Below are positions 1-8,436 of a stretch of 64,000 nt of DNA, piece after piece. Position 1 is the first letter of the stretch; the number at the start of each line of letters is the position of its first letter. The position numbers and the translations under genes are program-made. Location of the stretch: positions 2,063,501-2,127,500 of the forward strand of contig NZ_CP150662.1 of assembly GCF_038024125.1 (NCBI RefSeq). Direction: 5' to 3'. Origin of the DNA: Polaribacter gangjinensis. GTDB taxonomy: Bacteria; Bacteroidota; Bacteroidia; Flavobacteriales; Flavobacteriaceae. The notes under the pieces are model-generated. The model was not told the DNA's origin. It was given only the letters and a program-made list of their open reading frames with translations, and made no database searches.

Positions 1-166
1 AACCTAAAATTAGATTCCATTTTTTAAAATTTTCTGAGGTCATAAAATAGGATTAAACTAGAGGCGAATTTAGCAATAAATATCAATAAAATGAGGATAT
101 TGCTAGTTTTCTAGTAAAAGAGTTCATCATAAAACTTTGTTAAACTCAAAAATTACGTAAATTTGT

Positions 167-196
167 TTGTCAAATAAAAACTTTGCTTTAAATTTG
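167..196 (+). promoter_or_regulatory. Bacteroidetes-type promoter of tRNA-Gln
   Basis: TTG at 167-169 and TAAATTTG at 189-196 are separated by exactly 19 nt and match the Bacteroidetes primary-sigma consensus (TTG, then TAnnTTTG). The tRNA begins 19 nt downstream. The same 19-nt spacing recurs before thrL and rimP in this window. Confidence 0.7.
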
Positions 197-214
197 CAAC
201 CGCTTAAAGAGCAT

Positions 215-285
215 TGGCCTATGGTGTAATGGTAACACACCGGTTTTTGGTACCGTTTTTCAAGGTTCGAGTCCTTGTAGGCCAA
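215..285 (+). tRNA. tRNA-Gln (anticodon TTG)
   Basis: A 71-nt cloverleaf can be folded by eye. The acceptor stem pairs TGGCCTA (215-221) with TAGGCCA (278-284), with discriminator A285. T222 is the conserved U8. The T arm is CAAGG-TTCGAGT-CCTTG (261-277). The anticodon loop at 245-251 places TTG at 247-249, decoding CAA (and CAG by wobble). The CCA end is not encoded. The gene stands alone between its own promoter and terminator rather than in a tRNA cluster. Confidence 0.95.
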
Positions 286-290
286 CTTTA

Positions 291-326
291 AACCCTCAAA
301 ATCATTTGATTTTGAGGGTTTTTTTA
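291..326 (+). terminator. Intrinsic terminator of tRNA-Gln
   Basis: Perfect 14-bp inverted repeat, AACCCTCAAAATCA (291-304) with its complement at 307-320, followed by a T run to about 325. The remaining 327-609 is AT-rich and holds nothing I can support; TAACTTTA at 576-583 is a one-mismatch -7 box that might serve the next gene. Confidence 0.85.
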
Positions 327-609
327 TTTTTAAACTGTATCAAATTTTTGTTTTGATACTTTTTTTTTATTGAATTTTTAGCTGAAAATTTATACTTAGT
401 ATACAACTTCAAAAATTTTTAGATTAAATTAAAGAGTTGTTACTTCAATTTAAACTCAAAAATTACCTGTTATTTGAACTCATTTTACAATTAAGTAAAA
501 CCAATTTGTAAATCAATAAAATTTTACTGAGTAGAAAAAAAATTAAATTTTATATCTAATTATTAAACTACTATTTAACTTTAAACCCTTACAATATTTT
601 TTGGTCTAA

Positions 610-3345
610 ATGGCTATGAACAAAGTGCGCACTAATAATAAACTATGGATACTTACTTTTAGTATGCTCTTTTTTTCTGTGAACTTTTACTCCCAAAAAA
701 CGGGCATCAAAGGCATCATTACTGATACAACTAAACAGCCTTTAGAAATGGTTTCTGTAGCTCTTTTAAATCCTAAAGATAGCACTTTGGTAAGTTTTGC
801 ATCTACAGATAAAACCGGAAATTTTTTCATTACTGATGTGCCTTCGGGTTCTTTTTTACTACAAATAAATCTATTGGGTTATAAAGCTTTTAGTAAACAA
901 ATAACGTATCAAAATAATCTCATAGACTTGCAAACTATTGTTTTAAATGACGATGTAAACACGCTAAACGAAATTGTAATTGCAGCACTGATTCCCATCC
1001 AAATTAAAAAAGATACCGTTAGTTTTAATGCAAGTTCTTTCAAAGTAAATTTTGATGACAATATAGAAAGTTTACTAAAAAAACTTCCAGGAATTGAGAT
1101 AAATAGTGAAGGTAAAGTAGTTTCGCAAGGAACTGTAGTCACTAAAATTATGATTGATGGAAAAGAGTTTTTTGGTGGAGACCCATCAATTGTTTTAAAA
1201 AACCTTTCTGCGGATGTAATAAAAAAAGTAGAAATTATCGATAAAAAAAGTGATGAAGAAGAACTTACAGGTGTTAGCGATGGCAACAAAGAAATTGTAA
1301 TTAATTTTACCCTAAAAGATGCAAATAAAAACCGTGGATTTGGAAAAGCTGCTGCTGGTTTAGGTTTAGATAATCGTTATTTTGGGAATGCTAACTACAG
1401 TCAATTCAATGCAAAAACACAACTTTCTGTCATTAGTAAATTCAATAATATCAACATAACAGGATCTAATATTCAAGATTTTTTAGAAAATGCAGATGGT
1501 GTTGCAGATGATTCAGATGATGAATCTAAAAGCACAAATAGTCCTCCAAAAAGTTTGAGTGGCTTTTTAGAAACTACTGTAATTGGAGCTAATTATGGAC
1601 GAGATTTTCAAAAAAAAGAATCTCTAAATGCTGATTATTTTTACAATGCTTCCGAAAATTATGGATTTTCAGAAACCAACAGAATTTCATTTACAAATAC
1701 AAATAATTTTAATTTTAAATCCAAAGACAATTTTTTAAATACCACTCAAAACCATAATTTTAATTTTAATTATACTAATAAAACCAGTAAAAAAAATACC
1801 ATAACACTCAAAGGAAGGTTTTTTTCTGATGACAGAAACTTTTTTACAGATAGAAAAGGAGCATTTTTAAATACTGAAGATGAATTGGTTACGCAAAATG
1901 ATATTGTTTCTAATAATAGCAATAACCTTGTTTTAGGAAATGTAAACTTTAACTATTTTCATAGTTTGCGAAAAAAGGGGAGAAGTTTTACTGTGGGATT
2001 TGTAGCAAATATCAATAATACAGACAAACAAAATACCCAAGACACTTACATTAACAGAAATGTAAATACGAACAATCCAACAAATCAGGAAATTAATACA
2101 TTTAGAGATGAAGACATTCAGACTAATACGTTTAATTTCAGATTTAAATTTCGTGAGCCTCTGGTTGGGAAACATTATCTGAATTTAGATTTCAATACTA
2201 ATTTCTTATCAGGAAAAGAAATTACAGATCAATCAAGAAAAATTACAAGAACTACATCTGTAGAAGATTTCATCAAATTTCAATACAATCATCAACAAAT
2301 CATTACAAAAAGTAATCTTTTTCATAGTTACAATACTTCTAAATTAAACATTTCTTCGGGGTTAGAATTGCAGAATTTATTGAGACAATTTGGACAAGTA
2401 AATGAGCCACAATATAGCACAGAACAACTGTTTATAAACCCCAATTTTTCGTTTCAATACAAACCGAAAACAGGCAAAAAATATCAATTTTCGTATAGAA
2501 AATCAATCAAACCTCCAAGACCAGCAGAAACCAATCCTTTTGTAAACGATTTGAATCCTTTTGCAATTATTACAGGAAATGTTGCTTTAGAGCCAGAAAA
2601 AACAAACACTTTTCAGGCTTTGGTAAATGTAAATAGTTACGACGCTTCTATTGGATATAACCTAACCCTAAATTATGCTATTGCCAGACATGCAATCATT
2701 AGAAATGTTTCTATTGATGATGATTTTATAAGAACTATAAGTTATCAGAATAATGGGGAAAGAGAAATTTTTAAAGGAGATTCCAATTTTTCTAAACGTT
2801 TTAACAAATTGGGTTTTAGAATAACTTTACAAAATAAATATGGTTTTAATGCCGTAAATTCAATCATTAATTTTAATTTAAACAACGTAGTTTCTCAAGA
2901 TTTTAGCACAAATTTTATCATCCAAAATAATAAAAAGCGAAATGTAGATGTAAAAGCAGGTGTTTTTTACAGTGAAAATAATACCAGTTTTTCAATCGAA
3001 AATAACCTCAATCGAAAATTTACTACCCAAAAATATTTCGGAATGATAGATGTTGATTTGATAAAAAAGTTGAATTTCAATACTCAATTAGATTACATAA
3101 TTTATGATGATGAGAACTTTGGTATTCGTCAAGAATTACCTATTTGGAATGCAGCCATGTCTTATCCATTAGCAAATAAAAACCATATTTTAAAGCTTGT
3201 TTTAATTGATTTGCTCAATAAAAATGTTGATATTTTTAGAAGAAGTACCATCAACTTTTTCGAAGAAACCACTTCTCAAAGTTTAGGAAGATATATTATT
3301 TTAAGCTACACTTTTAAATTAAGTGCCAGCAATAAAAGTTCATAA
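610..3345 (+). CDS. Outer-membrane beta-barrel protein, TonB-receptor-like (OMP_b-brl_3 type)
   Basis: The 911-residue product begins with a signal peptide (hydrophobic residues about 12-26, likely cleavage after a Ser-Gln pair near 28). Residues about 31-115 form a CarboxypepD regulatory-like beta-sandwich (GIKGIITDTTKQPLEMVSVAL start). A plug-like stretch follows at about 130-235 (KDTVSFNAS, LLKKLPGIEI, IMIDGKEFFGG), and the rest is Asn/Phe-rich beta-barrel repeats. This arrangement is typical of the Bacteroidetes family of large outer-membrane proteins often annotated as TonB-dependent receptor or outer membrane beta-barrel protein. No SusD partner or enzyme is adjacent, so the substrate cannot be predicted. 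An in-frame second ATG lies at 616; neither start has a clear ribosome-binding site. It converges with thrC. Confidence 0.85.
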   Translation: MAMNKVRTNNKLWILTFSMLFFSVNFYSQKTGIKGIITDTTKQPLEMVSVALLNPKDSTLVSFASTDKTGNFFITDVPSGSFLLQINLLGYKAFSKQITYQNNLIDLQTIVLNDDVNTLNEIVIAALIPIQIKKDTVSFNASSFKVNFDDNIESLLKKLPGIEINSEGKVVSQGTVVTKIMIDGKEFFGGDPSIVLKNLSADVIKKVEIIDKKSDEEELTGVSDGNKEIVINFTLKDANKNRGFGKAAAGLGLDNRYFGNANYSQFNAKTQLSVISKFNNINITGSNIQDFLENADGVADDSDDESKSTNSPPKSLSGFLETTVIGANYGRDFQKKESLNADYFYNASENYGFSETNRISFTNTNNFNFKSKDNFLNTTQNHNFNFNYTNKTSKKNTITLKGRFFSDDRNFFTDRKGAFLNTEDELVTQNDIVSNNSNNLVLGNVNFNYFHSLRKKGRSFTVGFVANINNTDKQNTQDTYINRNVNTNNPTNQEINTFRDEDIQTNTFNFRFKFREPLVGKHYLNLDFNTNFLSGKEITDQSRKITRTTSVEDFIKFQYNHQQIITKSNLFHSYNTSKLNISSGLELQNLLRQFGQVNEPQYSTEQLFINPNFSFQYKPKTGKKYQFSYRKSIKPPRPAETNPFVNDLNPFAIITGNVALEPEKTNTFQALVNVNSYDASIGYNLTLNYAIARHAIIRNVSIDDDFIRTISYQNNGEREIFKGDSNFSKRFNKLGFRITLQNKYGFNAVNSIINFNLNNVVSQDFSTNFIIQNNKKRNVDVKAGVFYSENNTSFSIENNLNRKFTTQKYFGMIDVDLIKKLNFNTQLDYIIYDDENFGIRQELPIWNAAMSYPLANKNHILKLVLIDLLNKNVDIFRRSTINFFEETTSQSLGRYIILSYTFKLSASNKSS

Positions 3346-3375
3346 AAAGGACATTGTTTAGAGTTGAAATATTTT

Positions 3376-4659
3376 TTATTTTGATAAATAGTCTTTCAAT
3401 TCTTGATACGATTTTATTTTTGTAGCTACTTTTTCTTTGTCCATAATTTGCTGAATTTGTGCAGGAATTTCAACTTTTACAGATAAAGTTTCCTCTACAA
3501 CATCTAAAAATTTTACAGGATGTGCAGTTTCTAAAAACACTCCAAATTCAGATGAATTCAATCCTCTTTTTTTCAATCCTAAATAACCAACTGCACCATG
3601 AGGATCAGCAATATAACCCGAATTTGAGTAGATTTTTTTAAGAGTTTCACGAGTTTCATCATCAGTAAAACTGTAAGATGAAAAGTTACTTTTCAGTGTT
3701 TCAAAATCATTTTGATACAATTCTTGAATTCTGATAAAATTACTCGGATTTCCAACATCCATCGCATTAGAAATTGTTGCTTTAGAAGGTTTTGGTTGAT
3801 AAGTTCCATCAATCAAATAATTAGGAACAGTGTCATTTATGTTTGTTGCTGCAATAAAATGTTTGATGGGTAATCCTAATTTTTGAGCAACAATTCCTGC
3901 GCAAATATTTCCAAAATTGCCACTTGGAACAGAAAAAATCAAGTCTTTTTTGAGCCTTTTCAATTCTTTATAAGCGTAAAAAAAGTAGAACATTTGTGGC
4001 AGCCAACGTGCAATATTGATGGAATTTGCAGAGGTCAATTTTCTGGTAATTTCCGAATCTAAAAACGCCGTTTTTACCATTTCTTGGCAATCGTCAAAAA
4101 CTCCATCAACTTCAAGCGCAGTAATGTTTTGACCTAAAGTTGTCAATTGTTTTTCTTGAATATCACTTACTTTTCCTGACGGATATAAAATCACAACATT
4201 TACGCCTTTTGTTCCCAAAAAACCATTGGCAACTGCACCTCCTGTATCACCAGAAGTGGCAACTAAAACCGTCAATTCTTCTTCATTGTGTTGATTGAAA
4301 AATTCCAAACATTTTGCCATGAATTTTGCTCCAACATCTTTAAAAGCCATAGTTGGTCCATGAAATAATTCTAAAGAAGCACTATTTTCATCAATTTTTA
4401 CCAAAGGAAAATCGAAAAAAATCGTTTCTGAAATGATTTCTTTCAATTTTTCTTCAGGAATTTCATCACCCACAAATTGTTTGATGACTTCAAAAGCAAT
4501 TTCATGGTGAGTATAGCTTTCGATATTTTTAAAAAAATCACTTGAAAGTGGCGTAATTTTTTCTGGAAAATACAAACCTCTGTCAGGCGCAATTCCACTA
4601 ATTACAGCATTTTTAAAACTTGTTTTTGGCGAATTATGGTTTAGACTGTAGTAGTTCAT
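3376..4659 (-). CDS. thrC: Threonine synthase
   Basis: Last enzyme of threonine synthesis: converts O-phosphohomoserine to threonine using PLP. The 427-residue protein has the threonine-synthase opening (MNYYSLNHNS, then DRGLYFPEKI) and the PLP-lysine motif GPTMAFKDVG with K107; later segments VATSGDTGGAVANGF and FSVPSGNFGNICAG match the PLP-phosphate binding loops. I start it at 4659 rather than the upstream in-frame ATG at 4674, because the ATG at 4659 falls one base after the thrB stop codon (4661-4663), the usual tight operon junction, whereas the upstream start would add five charged residues inside thrB. It is the third gene of the thrA-thrB-thrC operon. Confidence 0.95.
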   Translation of the reverse strand: MNYYSLNHNSPKTSFKNAVISGIAPDRGLYFPEKITPLSSDFFKNIESYTHHEIAFEVIKQFVGDEIPEEKLKEIISETIFFDFPLVKIDENSASLELFHGPTMAFKDVGAKFMAKCLEFFNQHNEEELTVLVATSGDTGGAVANGFLGTKGVNVVILYPSGKVSDIQEKQLTTLGQNITALEVDGVFDDCQEMVKTAFLDSEITRKLTSANSINIARWLPQMFYFFYAYKELKRLKKDLIFSVPSGNFGNICAGIVAQKLGLPIKHFIAATNINDTVPNYLIDGTYQPKPSKATISNAMDVGNPSNFIRIQELYQNDFETLKSNFSSYSFTDDETRETLKKIYSNSGYIADPHGAVGYLGLKKRGLNSSEFGVFLETAHPVKFLDVVEETLSVKVEIPAQIQQIMDKEKVATKIKSYQELKDYLSK

Positions 4660-4660
4660 G

Positions 4661-5590
4661 TTACTTTTTTTCAAGAATTTTTATTCCTTCATTATTTACT
4701 TTCGAAATAAAAGCAGTGGCTTCAATTCCGGTATTTTTATAATTATTTTTGATGGCATCAAACACTTTTTGAGCTGTTTCATCTCCTTTGCAAAGCGCAA
4801 AAATAGTAGGGCCTGAACCACTAATTCCTGCTCCTAAAGCACCTGCGTTTATCGCGTTTTGTTTTACAACATCAAAATACGGAATCAAGTTTTTGCGAGC
4901 TGGCTCAACAATAATATCTACCAAAGAATGCCCAATCAATTCGTAGTTTTCTGAGTACAAACCAGCAATCAAACCACCCACATTTGCCCATTGAGTTACG
5001 GCATCTTTCAGCGGAATTTTTGTTGGCAAAACTTCTCTTGCATCTTTCGTTTTGATTTCTATTTGTGGATGAATTGCCACTAAACGCAACTCATTTGGAA
5101 CAGGCAATTTGATAATTTCCAAAGGATGATAACTTCTCACTAAAATAAATCCGCCATAAGTTGCAGCAGCTACATTATCAGCAATTTGCGAACCACAAGC
5201 TACTTCTTCACCAAACATGGCAAACTTTGTCAATTCGAGTTCAGAAAATCGATTTTCTAAAAACTGATTTGCGCCAAATGCAGCACCAGCAGCACTTGCA
5301 GCACTACTTCCTAAACCACTTCCTGGCGAAAATCCTTTGTGAATAGTCATTGAAATTCCGAAATCAGCATTGGCCTCTAACAACATTTTTTGAACAACAG
5401 CACCTGCAGCATTTTTGTCAATTTCGTAAGGTAAATTTGCTCCTGTAATTTCGGTAATTTTTACACCTTTTTCAGCAGTTTTTGTAAAGGTCATTTCGTC
5501 ACCAACTGCATCAACTGCAAATCCTAAGGAATCAAATCCGCAAGAAACATTGGCTACTGTTGCAGGTGAAAATATTTTTAAATAATTCAA
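4661..5590 (-). CDS. thrB: Homoserine kinase (GHMP family)
   Basis: Phosphorylates homoserine to O-phosphohomoserine with ATP. The protein is 309 residues, normal for the family. It opens with the GHMP signature FSPATVANVSCGFDSLG and carries the phosphate-binding loop PGSGLGSSAASAAG at about 89-102; the C-terminal GALGAGISGSGPTIFAL segment is the third GHMP motif. It lies between thrA (about 90 bp AT-rich spacer) and thrC (next start 1 nt after the stop), so the three are probably co-transcribed. Confidence 0.95.
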   Translation of the reverse strand: MNYLKIFSPATVANVSCGFDSLGFAVDAVGDEMTFTKTAEKGVKITEITGANLPYEIDKNAAGAVVQKMLLEANADFGISMTIHKGFSPGSGLGSSAASAAGAAFGANQFLENRFSELELTKFAMFGEEVACGSQIADNVAAATYGGFILVRSYHPLEIIKLPVPNELRLVAIHPQIEIKTKDAREVLPTKIPLKDAVTQWANVGGLIAGLYSENYELIGHSLVDIIVEPARKNLIPYFDVVKQNAINAGALGAGISGSGPTIFALCKGDETAQKVFDAIKNNYKNTGIEATAFISKVNNEGIKILEKK

Positions 5591-5681
5591 TTTTTTCAGT
5601 TTAAATATTTGAAAAGTTTCAAGTTTAAAAGTTTAGAACTCAAAAATAGATAATTCTTAATTCTCAATTTATAATTCTTAC

Positions 5682-8120
5682 TTAATTATTCCCAATTCTG
5701 ATGACATCTGCAAAAATTCCTGAGGCTGTTACATCAGCTCCAGCTCCTGCACCTTTTATCAACAATGGATTTTTTGCATATCTGTCAGTGAAAAACAACA
5801 CAATATTATCACTTCCTTCTAAGTTGTAAAATGGATGATTTGCAGGAATTTCTTGCAAACCAACATTCGCTTTTTCATCAACAAATTCAGCAACATATTT
5901 TAATCGACAGTTTTTTGAAGTAGCTTTTTGATAGATTTCTTGAAACTGATTTTCAAATTTCAACAACGAATCAAAAAAGCTTTGATTATCAGTGGTTTCT
6001 AAGCTTTCTTTTGGTAAAAACGATTGATTTTCAATGTCTTCTAATTCTAAAGAATAGCCACTTTCGCGTGCTAAAATCAATATTTTTCTGGCAACATCTA
6101 CGCCACTTAAATCAATTTTTGGATCAGGCTCTGTATATCCTTCTTTTTGCGCTTGCTTAACCACACTTTGAAAGGTGGTTTTTTCATCAAAATTATTGAA
6201 AACAAAATTCAAACTTCCTGATAAAACAGCCTGAATTTTATGAATTTTATCTCCTGAATTTACCAAGTTTTTTAAAGTATCAATAATTGGTAAACCTGCA
6301 CCCACATTGGTTTCAAACAAAAATGGCGCATTGTATTTTCTTGAAATTGACTTTAAATTTTTATAATTTTCTAAACTAGATGCGCATGCTATTTTATTGC
6401 ATGTAACCACGCCAATACTTTCTCTTAAATAAGCTGCATACATTGCTGCAACCTGTTCATTTGCGGTATTATCTATAAAAACGGAGTTTCGAAAATTGAT
6501 TTCTTTTACTTTTTCAAAGAACATTTGTAAGCTTGTTGGTTCGCCATTTTCCAACTCATTTTTCCAGTTGGATAAAGAAATTCCGTTTTTATCAAAAATC
6601 ATTTTTTTGGAGTTTGAAATTCCAATTATACGAATATTGAGTTTTAAATGCTCTTTCAAATGATTTTTTTGTTGATGTAACTGGGCTAAAAAACGTTCGC
6701 CAACATTTCCAACACCAGTTACAAAAAGGTTTAATTGCTTTATTTTTTCTTCAAAAAATTGCTCATGTAAGGTATTTAACGCTTTTTTTGCGTCCTTTTT
6801 ATTGATAACTGCCGAAATATTTTTTTCGGATGAACCTTGTGCAATGGCTCTAATATTCACATTATTTTTTCCTAGAGCACTGAACATTTGTCCACTTAAA
6901 CCTTGGTGATTTTTCATGCTTTCTCCAACAACAGCAATGATTGCCAAGTCGTTTTCAACATGAATTGGTTTGATTTTTTTTCGTTCAATTTCTATACTGA
7001 ACGTTTCATCCAAAAATTGTTTCGCTTTTGCAGCATCATTTTCATAAATTCCTACACAAATAGAATATTCTGAAGAGGCTTGTGTGATAAAAATCACATT
7101 GATTTTTTGTTGAGAAAGTGTTTCAAATAAACGTTTCGAAAACCCTGGAATGCCAACCATTCCCCCACCTTCAAGAGTTATCAAACTGATATTTTCAATA
7201 TGCGAAATTCCTTTGACAGCTCCGTTTTTTTGAGGATTGTTAGAAATTAAAGTTCCTGAGTTTTCAGGCTCAAAAGTATTTTTAATTCTGATAGGAATTT
7301 CTTTTCGCAAAGCAGGTTGAATTGTTGGTGGATACAACACTTTTGCACCAAAATGCGATAATTCCATGGCTTCTTCATACGAAATTTCTTTGATGGCAAA
7401 AGCCTGTTTTACGATGGTTGGATTTGCTGTAAACATGCCACTTACATCTGTCCAAATTTGCAATTCATCAGCATTCAAAGCAGCTGCAAAAATAGCAGCA
7501 GAATAATCTGAGCCTCCTCTTCCTAAAGTTGTGATTTCGTCTTTTTCGTTGGATGAAATAAATCCTCCTAAAACGATAACTTGGTGCGAATTTGTGTTGA
7601 AAAAATCAGTTATATTTCGATTTGTTTTTCCAAAATCTACTTGCGCATTTAGGTAATTGGAATCTGTAATGATCAGTTTGTTGCTTTCTTGATGTGTAGT
7701 ATCAAACAATTCTTTTGCGGCATTTGCAATGATAAATGAAGACAATTTTTCGCCAAAACTCGAAACTTTTGCCAAGGTTTTATCAGACAATTCTTGCAAT
7801 AAAAAAATGCCTTCGTAAATTGATAACAATCTGTTAAACAAGGAGTTTACTTTTTCATAAACCTCTAAAGTATTTGTTTGAATTAATTCATTTATAATTT
7901 CAAAATGCAGTTTTTTAATAGTTTCTATTTGCTGTTTTGCGATATCAATATCTTGCAAAGCGTTGTTTGCGCCAGCCAATAAATTATCTGTTGTTTTTCC
8001 AAAAGCTGAAACAATTACTGCAATTTTTGTTTCTTTTGATGCTGCTGAAACAATGGCTAATACTTTTTTGATATTTTCTGAATTGGCTACTGATGAGCCT
8101 CCGAATTTTAATACTTTCAT
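5682..8120 (-). CDS. thrA: Bifunctional aspartate kinase / homoserine dehydrogenase I
   Basis: Catalyses the first and third steps from aspartate to threonine. The 812-residue length is close to E. coli ThrA. The N-terminal kinase opens with MKVLKFGGSS and contains TLGRGGSDYSAA near residue 200. Two ACT-type regulatory segments follow (about 310-460), and the NAD(P)-binding dehydrogenase starts near 465 with LFVTGVGNVGERFLAQ and includes FETNVGAGLPII and GYTEPDPKIDLSGVD. I choose the ATG at 8120 over the GTG at 8123 immediately before it. Upstream lies a threonine-rich leader ORF and a long leader (8124-8324), so the operon is probably controlled by charged tRNA-Thr supply. Confidence 0.95.
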   Translation of the reverse strand: MKVLKFGGSSVANSENIKKVLAIVSAASKETKIAVIVSAFGKTTDNLLAGANNALQDIDIAKQQIETIKKLHFEIINELIQTNTLEVYEKVNSLFNRLLSIYEGIFLLQELSDKTLAKVSSFGEKLSSFIIANAAKELFDTTHQESNKLIITDSNYLNAQVDFGKTNRNITDFFNTNSHQVIVLGGFISSNEKDEITTLGRGGSDYSAAIFAAALNADELQIWTDVSGMFTANPTIVKQAFAIKEISYEEAMELSHFGAKVLYPPTIQPALRKEIPIRIKNTFEPENSGTLISNNPQKNGAVKGISHIENISLITLEGGGMVGIPGFSKRLFETLSQQKINVIFITQASSEYSICVGIYENDAAKAKQFLDETFSIEIERKKIKPIHVENDLAIIAVVGESMKNHQGLSGQMFSALGKNNVNIRAIAQGSSEKNISAVINKKDAKKALNTLHEQFFEEKIKQLNLFVTGVGNVGERFLAQLHQQKNHLKEHLKLNIRIIGISNSKKMIFDKNGISLSNWKNELENGEPTSLQMFFEKVKEINFRNSVFIDNTANEQVAAMYAAYLRESIGVVTCNKIACASSLENYKNLKSISRKYNAPFLFETNVGAGLPIIDTLKNLVNSGDKIHKIQAVLSGSLNFVFNNFDEKTTFQSVVKQAQKEGYTEPDPKIDLSGVDVARKILILARESGYSLELEDIENQSFLPKESLETTDNQSFFDSLLKFENQFQEIYQKATSKNCRLKYVAEFVDEKANVGLQEIPANHPFYNLEGSDNIVLFFTDRYAKNPLLIKGAGAGADVTASGIFADVIRIGNN

Positions 8121-8163
8121 CACGAAAAGGATAAATAGTTTGATTAATTTTTAATTGATTTTC

Positions 8164-8183
8164 TTTTCGATGTTCATCGAAAA
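8164..8183 (-). promoter_or_regulatory. Perfect hairpin in the thrA leader
   Basis: On the minus strand TTTTCGATG pairs perfectly with CATCGAAAA over 9 bp around an AA centre, about 45 nt before the thrA start. It is not followed by a T run, so it is not a classical terminator; it may be part of the attenuation switch or affect translation of thrA. Role is inferred from position only. Confidence 0.4.
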
Positions 8184-8216
8184 TAATAGATAGGTTGATA
8201 TAAATAGCTAAAACCC

Positions 8217-8324
8217 CTAAAGGGTAAATGTAGTTGTAGTTGTTGTGAAAGCAGTTTTGTTTGCGAAGTTGCAAAAAACGGCAGTCAAACTGAATAAGTT
8301 GCTATGTGAATATGAAAAACTCAT
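8217..8324 (-). CDS. thrL: Threonine operon leader peptide (attenuator ORF)
   Basis: A 35-codon ORF, ATG at 8324-8322 and TAG at 8219-8217, lies just after the operon promoter and about 100 nt before thrA. Its C-terminal part reads NKTAFTTTTTTFTL: six consecutive Thr codons (ACA ACA ACT ACA ACT ACA) and nine Thr in total. Threonine-codon runs before thrA are the hallmark of ribosome-mediated attenuation in enteric bacteria (thrL). The stop codon sits inside a short GC-rich hairpin (ACCC/GGGT, 8213-8225). The ATG lies only 5 nt after the -7 box, so the transcript may be leaderless; an alternative start is the TTG at codon 13. I see no strong U-tract terminator, so the exact switch is unclear. 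Confidence 0.7.
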   Translation of the reverse strand: MSFSYSHSNLFSLTAVFCNFANKTAFTTTTTTFTL

Positions 8325-8328
8325 GCAG

Positions 8329-8358
8329 CAAAAGTAATAGTTAAAATTATTTTTGCAA
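8329..8358 (-). promoter_or_regulatory. Promoter of the thrL-thrABC operon
   Basis: On the minus strand TTG (8358-8356), a 19-nt spacer, and TACTTTTG (8336-8329) match the Bacteroidetes consensus exactly. Expected transcription start is about 4-6 nt downstream, at or next to the ATG of the leader ORF. Confidence 0.65.
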
Positions 8359-8436
8359 CTTTAAATGCGTATTATTTTATAAAATCATTAAATTAATATG
8401 AATACAATAAAAATATAATAAAAAAATTACGAAAAT

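Noticed and set aside
7984-8274. 96-codon minus-strand ORF covering the thrA leader and 5' end
   Set aside because: Out of frame with thrA and overlaps both the leader ORF and the start of thrA; no motif. The real coding signal in the leader is the Thr-rich 35-codon ORF in another frame.
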